A stretch of DNA of 17,753 nt from Candidatus Parcubacteria bacterium (GTDB lineage: Bacteria > Patescibacteriota > Minisyncoccia > Phycocordibacterales > UBA12088), in the NCBI GenBank assembly GCA_003694545.1, contig RFKD01000064.1:1-17753 (forward strand). The letters are read 5' to 3'. Shown piece after piece: positions 12,551 through 17,753 of this stretch. The translations under genes were made by a program, and so were the position numbers. A model generated the notes under the pieces. The model was not told the origin of the DNA. It did no database searches and worked only from the letters and a program-made list of their open reading frames with translations. How positions within the stretch are numbered: the stretch's first letter is position 1; the number at the start of each line of letters is the position of its first letter.

Positions 12551-13945
12551 TTAGCGGTTGATGCTGTTTGGGACCGCTTCTTGCCTGGCGTACACATAAT
12601 ACAATCTTCCCGTGAAGTCATCGGTAAAGAAGAAAGCATCCAGCCCATCAGGCAGGAACGCCACCGGGCGGCCAAAGCGTTCAGTCTTCTGTGTACTTGG
12701 ATCTTTGCGCAAAAAACCTTCAATGAAAGGTTCGACGGTGCCGTTGTCGCGCCGCACGCGCACAATGGTATAACCTTGCGCAAGCGAGGGATCAAACGAT
12801 CCATGAAGGGCAACAAGAAAGCTGTCGCGCAGGGTGGGGTGCGCGTCTGTCGGGAAATACGCGATTCCCAACGGGGCCGCGTGAGGGCCAAACGACGCGA
12901 AGGATCGCGGAACCTGCTCGCACGCAAACGGTTTGCTCCATGGGAAAGAATGGTCCGCGAACACCTCCGCGTCTTTTTCGTAGCAGTACGGCCAACCGTA
13001 GTGCGCTCCATCAGTAATGCGATACATTACATCATCCGGCGCATCGGGGCCCAGATGGTCGACACCGTTTTCTGTCGTGTAAAGCGTGTTGGTGTCATCG
13101 AAGGTAAAGCCGACCGCATTGCGCAGCCCGCGCGCGTGCACGCGGAAATCACTCCCATCAGGCCGCATACTCGCGATCATTGCCCGCAGCGGCTCAACGA
13201 CTTGTTCGCACGCGTTGCAGCCACTGCCGACCGAGACATACAAACGGCCGTTGCGGAAGGTGATGGTGCGCGTAATGTGCCACACCACGCTTGTCTGTTT
13301 TGGCTCTTGCGTGTTGGGGAAGGTGGCAATGATTTCTGGTTCCCCGCTCGGTTTATCGCTTCCAGGTTCATACGGGTAGCGTACGAGGTGTGCGGTAAGC
13401 GCGAGGTAAAGCCAATGCTTTCCTTCCGGGTCGGTATAAAACGCGACGCTGTGGGGCCCGCGTAAGTGGGAAAGGTACACCGATGTTTTCCGAAACCGCT
13501 TCGTTTGTGGATCAAACTCTTCCAAGACATACAACTTGCCTTCGTGCGATAAATTCATATTCACCATATCCGGAACGAACAACCTCCCGTCAGGGCTCCA
13601 CGCCATAAAGCGCGCCTTGCCGAGCCCTTCTGCCGCGACGGCAAGCCGAAATGGCTGCGCGACGCGCAGTGTGAAAGAGCCGTCGCCGGTTGCTGTCACG
13701 ATATCTTGCTGGACAAACGAGAGGTCGGCGGGAGGTTGTGTCCGCGGCTGTGCTTCTTGTGTGCTGGGAAGGTTGGGTGGCGTCTGCTGGCCACTTGAGG
13801 TTTCACCTTTTCCCGGTATCACCTTGAGCGCTCCCGTGGCAAGCAGAATGATGCAAACTGCGCTTACCCCGATCGCAACAAACTTGTTGTTTAAACGAAA
13901 CCGATGTACTCTCGGATCTTGCGTGGAGTGAGGAGCCAGCAGCAT
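12551..13945 (-). CDS. Membrane-anchored PQQ-type glucose/sorbosone dehydrogenase-like beta-propeller
   Basis: Product of 464 aa. A signal anchor at about 22-41 is followed by a Pro/Gln/Thr-rich linker, then a six-blade propeller of the GSDH/sorbosone dehydrogenase family, exposed outside the membrane. Landmarks in order: FMAWSPDGRLFVPD, LRGPHSVAFY, GRLYVSVGSGCNACE (a Cys-x-x-Cys), ARGLRNAVGFTFD, LYTTENGVDHLGPD, DVMYRITDGAHYGWPYC, APLGIAYFP, LVALHGS, GRPVAFLPDGLDAFFFTDDFTGRLYYV. Family members oxidise sugars with PQQ; this and the real substrate are not shown here, and cofactor supply in a CPR cell is doubtful. The frame stays open to 14101, but ATG 13945 is chosen because a -10 box precedes it closely and the anchor then starts normally. 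It is divergent from the pilin-peptidase gene. Confidence 0.88.
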   Translation of the reverse strand: MLLAPHSTQDPRVHRFRLNNKFVAIGVSAVCIILLATGALKVIPGKGETSSGQQTPPNLPSTQEAQPRTQPPADLSFVQQDIVTATGDGSFTLRVAQPFRLAVAAEGLGKARFMAWSPDGRLFVPDMVNMNLSHEGKLYVLEEFDPQTKRFRKTSVYLSHLRGPHSVAFYTDPEGKHWLYLALTAHLVRYPYEPGSDKPSGEPEIIATFPNTQEPKQTSVVWHITRTITFRNGRLYVSVGSGCNACEQVVEPLRAMIASMRPDGSDFRVHARGLRNAVGFTFDDTNTLYTTENGVDHLGPDAPDDVMYRITDGAHYGWPYCYEKDAEVFADHSFPWSKPFACEQVPRSFASFGPHAAPLGIAYFPTDAHPTLRDSFLVALHGSFDPSLAQGYTIVRVRRDNGTVEPFIEGFLRKDPSTQKTERFGRPVAFLPDGLDAFFFTDDFTGRLYYVYARQEAVPNSINR

Positions 13946-13954
13946 ACCGAGCTC

Positions 13955-13962
13955 AATGTATA
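13955..13962 (-). promoter_or_regulatory. -10 box of the dehydrogenase-like gene
   Basis: On the minus strand TATACATT holds two overlapping -10 candidates, TATACA (13957-13962) and TACATT (13955-13960). They end 11 and 9 nt before ATG 13945, so the leader would be very short. No clear -35 is seen. Confidence 0.4.
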
Positions 13963-14068
13963 ACACAACTCTAGCAATCGTTGAGGCGCCCAACAGCGCA
14001 AGCGGCATTGCTCGTTCCTCAGCTCGCGCTATCCACACCACCATTGTGTTGTCGTGTTGCGCGTATTG

Positions 14069-14074
14069 TATACT
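14069..14074 (+). promoter_or_regulatory. -10 box upstream of the pilin-peptidase gene
   Basis: TATACT, directly preceded by TTG, lies 42 nt before ATG 14117. TTGTGT (14044-14049) at a 19-nt spacing is a possible -35. Unlike most genes here, the message would carry a leader of about 35 nt. On the opposite strand the same site reads TATACA. Confidence 0.4.
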
Positions 14075-14116
14075 ACCAATTATCACGAAAGAATGCAGCA
14101 CGCTTGATCTCAGTGT

Positions 14117-15754
14117 ATGTTCCTTACAACACCTCTTTTCTCGTTGCTCATTCGGTGCGTAAAGCTGTTGGGAGCGTTGTCTCTGCGTCCCACGCCGCAG
14201 TCGGGGGTGGGGGCGATAGTCTTGGGTTTTTCCCTTTTTCTGTTTTTGCCGACTTCAGCCACGGGCGCAACATCGTTGGTAGCATTGTGCCCGACGGATG
14301 AGGACAAGAAGATAGAAAAAATCGCGCCAGGGGCGCCTGATGTGTGTAAGCAGAAGTCGGAAAATAAAACCCTTCCAGCGTTTTCAGTGCCCGTCAAAGA
14401 TCGAGAGGCAGCGGAAGGAGTATGCCAAAAGCAGAACAAGGAGGTATGCGGCACGCTCGCCATTGCGCTTCCTCATGGCAAAACAATGAGCGCCACAGCC
14501 GCCCTTGCCTTTTTGCTGGAGGAGCCACTGGGCGGCATGGGTGGGCCAACAGGAGGTGAGGGCGGCGCAGGCGGCGCTGGTGGTGATGGCGGCGCAGGTG
14601 GCGCAGGTGGCGCAGGCGGCGCAATCGACCTCAGTTTCCTGTGGTCTACAGGCCTCGTGCAGTGTTTTTACGGCTATGATGTCTGCTCGTATTACCAAGC
14701 ATATCTCAATACCGGCTTTTTTCCGCCGCAGTGCGGTTTGTGCGAGCTTTTGCAGTTGATACAGCGGGTTATCAACTTTCTGATTTACCTTGCCGTGTTC
14801 GCGGCGGCCATCGCGTTTGTGTACGCGGGCATCCTTTATGTGGTTTCTCCCGCGAATCCCGGAAAGATCCAAGAAGCGCACAAGATATTTTGGACGGTGC
14901 TGTGGGGCCTTATCATTGCACTTTCGGCGTGGATTATCGTCAACACGGTGTTGGTGAGTCTGGCGAATCTCAATGGGGGCAACATTGGTGATGGTACGCA
15001 GATTTTATGCAAGCAGCCCGATCCTAAAAAAATCGTCGAACTTTGCCAAAAGTCAGTTGACTGGCGTAAAGGCGGTGGCGGCGGTGCTGAAATACGCGAA
15101 GCAGATGGAGGAATAGGTGACGGTAGTGGTCCCATGGCAAGAAGGTTATCAGAATTATATGCCGCGGGGGTACCTCTGAACGAATTGTGTAAAAATCCAG
15201 GCGCCGGCAGTTATGATATTCGTTCTATATGTGCTAACTACACACAATATAGAGCATTGGGAGTGAGTGAGGAAAAAGCGGAGGCAGAGGCGTTAATGCG
15301 TCAGCATCTTGCCAAGTCAGGTATTCAAGTAAACAAAGCCCCTTGTCCTGCAAACAATAACACTAATTGTACCGATGTTGGCGGGCTCCAACCGGAGGTG
15401 GTTGATTATCTCACGGTCCTCAGCCAAGAATATAACAGAGATGCAAGTGCTCCATCTCGAAGAGTTATTTTCATTACCGGCGGCAACGAGCACGCGCACA
15501 CGTGTAATCCGCTCGGGAGAGATCATTGCAGCGGGTATAAAGTTGACATAGGGGCAAGCAGGAATGGAGATTTTTATGACTGGCTCGAGGAAAACGGGAC
15601 ACTTACAGATCTTCGCAGGAGGCGAGCTGGTGACAATGCTTCACTCTACGAACACCGCTTCGAGGTTAACGGTCGTAGGATGGCGGCGTGTTGGGCGCGT
15701 GAAAATGCGAGACAGCCGAACGATCATTGGGATATTAAACTTGGGAATTGCTAG
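14117..15754 (+). CDS. Type IV secretion pilin-like membrane protein fused to an M15-like peptidase domain
   Basis: Product of 545 aa. Signal-peptide-like segment at 28-50 (VGAIVLGFSLFLFLPTSATGA); an extracytoplasmic Cys-containing region; a Gly/Ala tract at 139-169; a Cys-rich stretch; two membrane helices at about 214-243 and 258-282 joined by a short polar loop (SPANPGKIQEAHKI), the VirB2/TrbC-like pilin layout seen in CPR; a Gly-rich linker (319-338); and a C-terminal domain at about 420-545. That domain has H470-C-S-G-Y-K-V-D477-I-G, resembling the metal motif HxxGxAxD of M15 D,D-carboxypeptidases, and a late N-D-H537-W-D, where a second metal His is expected. This suggests a peptidoglycan-cutting domain tied to a secretion channel. 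Codon use turns AT-rich from about 15130 on, suggesting the C-terminal part has a different origin. Inverted repeats surround the stop. Confidence 0.78.
   Translation: MFLTTPLFSLLIRCVKLLGALSLRPTPQSGVGAIVLGFSLFLFLPTSATGATSLVALCPTDEDKKIEKIAPGAPDVCKQKSENKTLPAFSVPVKDREAAEGVCQKQNKEVCGTLAIALPHGKTMSATAALAFLLEEPLGGMGGPTGGEGGAGGAGGDGGAGGAGGAGGAIDLSFLWSTGLVQCFYGYDVCSYYQAYLNTGFFPPQCGLCELLQLIQRVINFLIYLAVFAAAIAFVYAGILYVVSPANPGKIQEAHKIFWTVLWGLIIALSAWIIVNTVLVSLANLNGGNIGDGTQILCKQPDPKKIVELCQKSVDWRKGGGGGAEIREADGGIGDGSGPMARRLSELYAAGVPLNELCKNPGAGSYDIRSICANYTQYRALGVSEEKAEAEALMRQHLAKSGIQVNKAPCPANNNTNCTDVGGLQPEVVDYLTVLSQEYNRDASAPSRRVIFITGGNEHAHTCNPLGRDHCSGYKVDIGASRNGDFYDWLEENGTLTDLRRRRAGDNASLYEHRFEVNGRRMAACWARENARQPNDHWDIKLGNC
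14561..14623 (+). repeat. Seven 9-bp coding repeats (Gly-Gly-Ala)
   Basis: Seven units of the type GGCGGCGCA or GGTGGCGCA in frame encode GGA with small changes (GGD once). The tract probably varies in length by slippage and acts as a flexible spacer between the N-terminal region and the membrane helices of the pilin-like protein. Confidence 0.9.
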
Positions 15755-15799
15755 TTCAATTAAACTATCTCAACTATCTGTTGAGTAGCCCATTCCCAA
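15741..15799 (+). terminator. Nested inverted repeats around the stop of the pilin-peptidase gene
   Basis: The outer arms TTGGGAAT (15741-15748) and ATTCCCAA (15792-15799) are exact complements; inside them CTCAAC/GTTGAG (15769-15785) form a second perfect stem. The stop codon lies between outer and inner arms. No T-tract follows directly (TTATACTTTT comes 10 nt later). It may be a terminator or RNA 3'-end structure. Confidence 0.45.
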
Positions 15800-16303
15800 C
15801 ACCCATTTCATTATACTTTTGTACCAACTAGTTCTTGGTAGGAGCCTGTTTTGATGATCATGAGACATCTTATAAGCGCTATTTGTATTAAATTTTATAC
15901 ACCCGTGAACTTGTATAATACTGTGCGATATTTAGTACGCTTGCGGGATGGCAAGATAAGCCGAGATCGCTTGTGAGCCCTTTGTTCAAGCACGAGGGCT
16001 TCTTAGGAAACCTCAAAAACGCACGCCTGTGTTGCGCTCAGTTTGGCTTTGGCGATCGGCCTTGCCACAAAGTTGGTTAAGGTTTGTATCCCCACCTTCT
16101 TTTTCGGCATCGAGTTTTTACGGTCCGTTTTCAGGCTACAACTTTGTTTTCTCATTTCTGTTTTCTGTTTTCCCCAGATGCCACATAACTGTTTCAACTT
16201 GTGCGATCTTCTCTTTTCGTTATCCACAACTCAATAAGGTGGCGGGTTTTTACTGTACTATACTCCTAACTCACGCGAGGCTACTCATTTAGTGTGTCGC
16301 GCG
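15755..16303. other. AT-rich stretch without a convincing gene
   Basis: Besides the nested repeats it holds a small hairpin TACCAA/TTGGTA (15822-15840), a good -10-like TATAAT at 15914-15919 with no clear gene after it, and a single perfect DnaA box at 16220-16228. A minus-strand frame at 16003-16227 (74 codons, GTG start, with MPKKKVGIQTLTNFV) is Lys-rich and could be a small gene or a relic; I do not recognise it. Base composition is clearly lower in GC than the centre of the window. Confidence 0.5.
16220..16228 (+). promoter_or_regulatory. Perfect DnaA-box sequence
   Basis: TTATCCACA matches the consensus exactly. It is isolated: the nearest similar word (CTATCCACA, about 14030) is 2 kb away. 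One box alone does not make an origin and may be chance. Confidence 0.25.
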
Positions 16304-16507
16304 CTAGCCCTCTAACTTGCGGTTCGTTCCACGCATTATTTTCTCATCATTGGGATAACCAGCTTTGGCTATTTTCATTACGGGTGCCGCGCTGTTGCGG
16401 ATCGCGGCGGCCAGCACGTTTAGTCCGCCGCAGTCTTCTTTGCAAGACATCGTGGCGCAGGCAACGCAAGAGCTTTGCGTTGGCCCCGATGTGTAGGAAA
16501 AAGTCAT
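16304..16507 (-). CDS. Possible small Cys-rich protein, unrecognised
   Basis: Frame of 67 codons from ATG 16507, with no close homologue that I recognise. The product has SSCVACATMSCKEDCGGLN at residues 12-30, with four Cys spaced C-x2-C-x4-C-x3-C, which could bind a metal or form disulfides. AIRNSAAPVMKIAKAGYP and a polar end follow. The rest of the sequence looks protein-like but is short. An overlapping plus-strand frame (16294-16548) reads as an Arg/Ser/Cys-rich by-product. It could also be the end of a broken longer gene. Confidence 0.35.
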   Translation of the reverse strand: MTFSYTSGPTQSSCVACATMSCKEDCGGLNVLAAAIRNSAAPVMKIAKAGYPNDEKIMRGTNRKLEG

Positions 16508-16585
16508 ACACCTCAACCGTTGCCTTTTTGCTAAAGATAATAGGGTGAGCGGTTTATATGCATTCTCGCATACGGCATTGCAGCG

Positions 16586-17038
16586 ATGTTTCCTAATGAT
16601 ATTTCCGATGTGCTTGCTGCGTCGTATAAGAACACGACTGCCGCGGCGCGCGAGGGGGCATATGTGATATTGCAGAGTGGTGATCTTGCGTTTGACGATC
16701 GTCCGGACTCGGAAATATGCGTTAATCGATGGCGTCTGAACGAAACCTTAGATTTCGTGTCGCGAATGCTGAAAGAGGTGGAACATACTATCGCAAACGC
16801 CGCCTGGCAGTTGGAGAACATTAATAAGATTTGCAACCTTAATAAGGTTTGCTCTGAGGTGGTCCGCTTTTCGGGATTGGTCTCGCAAAAGCAATCCCAG
16901 ATGAAGGTGATAGAGGTGATAGGAGACGCTCTTTCCGCGCTCCAATTGGTGTGCGGGCAATTTGGCTTGATGAACGTCGAGAATGGTCACGCATTACCGG
17001 CAGTGAACAAACCTCTTCGCGCGTTATTCAGCAAATAA
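16586..17038 (+). CDS. Hypothetical helical protein, possibly the first part of a frameshifted gene
   Basis: Frame of 150 codons with gene-like codon use. The product has a short N-terminus (MFPNDISDVLAASYKN), then a long predicted amphipathic-helix region (LNETLDFVSRMLKEVEHTIA, QLENINKICNLNKVCSEVV, SQKQSQMKVIEVIGDALSAL) with no signal peptide or membrane span. An 18-bp near-duplication (about 16819-16854) encodes INKICN/LNKVC. The second frame at 16951-17400 takes over with equally protein-like sequence, so the two may be one gene split by an indel between about 16860 and 17030. I do not recognise the family. Confidence 0.5.
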   Translation: MFPNDISDVLAASYKNTTAAAREGAYVILQSGDLAFDDRPDSEICVNRWRLNETLDFVSRMLKEVEHTIANAAWQLENINKICNLNKVCSEVVRFSGLVSQKQSQMKVIEVIGDALSALQLVCGQFGLMNVENGHALPAVNKPLRALFSK

Positions 17039-17400
17039 ACAACCGGAGCTTCACTTACGTTTATGTGAGCCAAACGCGCGCGGCACTGGAAGGCACGGTG
17101 GCGGACGCTCGCGCGCAATGGTGCTCGTATGAAGACGGGGCGTTTCGTAACAAGGTGCAATACCTTGCTCATAAGCTTGGCGTCAACGCTAATGTTCTTT
17201 TAATCAGCACCACAACGAATGTCGGCTCTGAGTTCACGTGTTGTATAGCCGTCTCGCTAGCGCGCCGCAAAGCAAGGAGTCGGAGGGCGTTATGGAAGTG
17301 CGCGATGTTTCTCAGCTGTTGTGCGCCCCCAACCAGAGCGGGGGATACGCAGTTTCTGAGTGGCAACTCCCCTCCTGACAAGGCAGTCTGCGCGCCCTAG
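16951..17400 (+). CDS. Hypothetical frame, possibly the second part of the same broken gene
   Basis: Opens upstream in frame at about 16857 and uses a GTG at 16951. The first 75 or so residues look real (IWLDERREWSRITGSEQ, SFTYVYVSQTRAALEG, NKVQYLAHKLGVNANVLLIS). The remainder is Arg/Cys-rich and doubtful, while a third frame (about 17234-17378) reads well there (LYSRLASAPQSKESEGVMEV, LLCAPNQSGGYAVSEWQLPS). That pattern suggests further frameshifts. Its TAG (17398-17400) lies inside a terminator hairpin. It is either a pseudogene or a misread of a spurious frame; no function is proposed. Confidence 0.3.
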   Translation: MRAIWLDERREWSRITGSEQTSSRVIQQINNRSFTYVYVSQTRAALEGTVADARAQWCSYEDGAFRNKVQYLAHKLGVNANVLLISTTTNVGSEFTCCIAVSLARRKARSRRALWKCAMFLSCCAPPTRAGDTQFLSGNSPPDKAVCAP

Positions 17401-17410
17401 AAGGGCGCGC
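17390..17410. terminator. Bidirectional hairpin terminator between convergent frames
   Basis: Perfect 9-bp stem GCGCGCCCT / AGGGCGCGC with an AGA loop. A plus-strand frame ends within it (TAG 17398-17400) and a minus-strand frame ends right at its edge (TGA at 17411-17413). The T-tracts are weak on both sides. Confidence 0.6.
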
Positions 17411-17687
17411 TCAGCTAGTGTTTGATTTGAGGAGGTTGTTCAAAACCCGCTGGAAGTAGCCTGCATTGAGAACTTTCGGGAGATAAACATCCTCACGCGA
17501 GGTTAGGCGACTTCTCACCACGACGCTCCAACCGCGCTTGCGTGCCATCAGCGATGCTCTTGCGCACCATCTGTTTATCCGGCAATGCACGATGGGGGTA
17601 AATGTAATCGCTGTCGAGCAAATGTGGAAAAAACGAGAGGGCGATCGTGCGATCCGACTCTGCGCTGGTGGCCCCGCAGGAGGCGAA
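17411..17687 (-). pseudogene. Small minus-strand gene remnant, frameshifted
   Basis: Two abutting frames read as protein. The upstream one, open from 17687, has DRTIALSFFPHLLDSDYIYP then HRALPDKQMVRKSIADGTQ and stops at 17493. The other starts at ATG 17548 and gives MARKRGWSVVVRSRLTSRED, VYLPKVLNAGYFQRVLNNLL and KSNTS, and stops at the terminator hairpin. A one-base change near 17548 would join them to about 90 residues. There is no clear start in the upstream part (internal ATG 17570 only). The family is not recognised. Alternatively only the 45-aa frame 17411-17548 is a gene. Confidence 0.4.
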
Positions 17688-17753
17688 CTAGGACGCAGCG
17701 GATCCCCAAACCCCCGCTGGGAGATGCGCCGAAGTCGAGGTCGCGAGGTGTGA
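17660..17753. other. tRNA-3'-like and repeat-like end segment
   Basis: On the minus strand AGTTCGCCTCCTGC then GGGGCCACCA looks like a tRNA T-loop, acceptor and CCA, but no matching 5' half is found. Its right end (GCGCCGAAGTCGAGGTCGCG) resembles the spacer at about 117-140 near the left repeats, with a few differences. Probably a decayed or repeated intergenic element. A plus-strand frame crossing it is not taken as a gene. Confidence 0.3.

Noticed and set aside
14561..14623. Gly/Ala repeat as a sign of a PE_PGRS-type or collagen-like protein
   Set aside because: The tract is short (about 30 residues), lacks the G-x-y period of collagen and sits inside a secretion-pilin-like protein.
16220..16228. 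Replication origin
   Set aside because: A single perfect DnaA box without a cluster, and no dnaA/dnaN nearby.

Overview
The window looks like a chromosomal segment of a Candidate Phyla Radiation (Patescibacteria) bacterium, most likely a Parcubacteria-type lineage. The evidence is the gene content and style: a short IF-2 without the long N-terminal extension, a small coiled-coil/one-membrane-span protein, a DUF4446-like protein, a membrane-anchored degenerate HtrA-like protein, a type IV secretion pilin-like membrane protein and a resolvase-type serine recombinase relic. These family impressions come from recognition, not a database search. TGA is used as a stop (rbfA, the HtrA-like gene), so the glycine-TGA code of Gracilibacteria/Absconditabacteria does not apply.

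Layout. 1-435: non-coding, with two identical 81-bp direct repeats and several hairpins. 436-1656: tyrS. 1653-2318 (minus): a broken type IV pilin gene. 2428-4833 (minus): an ancestral translation block in the order infB, rbfA, tRNA-Cys, tRNA-Leu, small membrane protein. 4954-5559 (minus): DUF4446-like gene, divergent from a plus-strand group of cysteine desulfurase, HtrA-like protein and a ClpB/ClpC-type disaggregase, then tRNA-Tyr (5652-10869). A 45-nt perfect palindrome lies between the divergent promoters. 10764-12312 (minus): a heavily decayed serine recombinase whose last frame runs antisense through tRNA-Tyr. 12551-13945 (minus): a membrane-anchored sugar/sorbosone dehydrogenase-like protein, divergent from 14117-15754, a type IV secretion pilin-like protein fused to an M15-like metallopeptidase domain. 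15755-17753: poorly coding, with an AT-rich stretch, unrecognised small frames that look frameshifted, a bidirectional hairpin terminator and a tRNA-3'-like end segment.

How it fits together. The left and centre are housekeeping: tyrosine charging, initiation, 30S maturation, sulfur transfer for Fe-S clusters or tRNA thiolation, and protein quality control at membrane and cytosol. The right part is surface and accessory material: an extracytoplasmic oxidoreductase-like beta-propeller, a secretion-pilin/peptidase fusion and mobile-element debris.

A recurrent feature is a TAnnnT-like -10 box ending 7-8 nt before the ATG with no Shine-Dalgarno sequence (tyrS, infB-like, DUF4446, desulfurase, HtrA-like), which suggests leaderless transcripts are common here. 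No CRISPR array, reverse transcriptase or recognisable defence system was seen.
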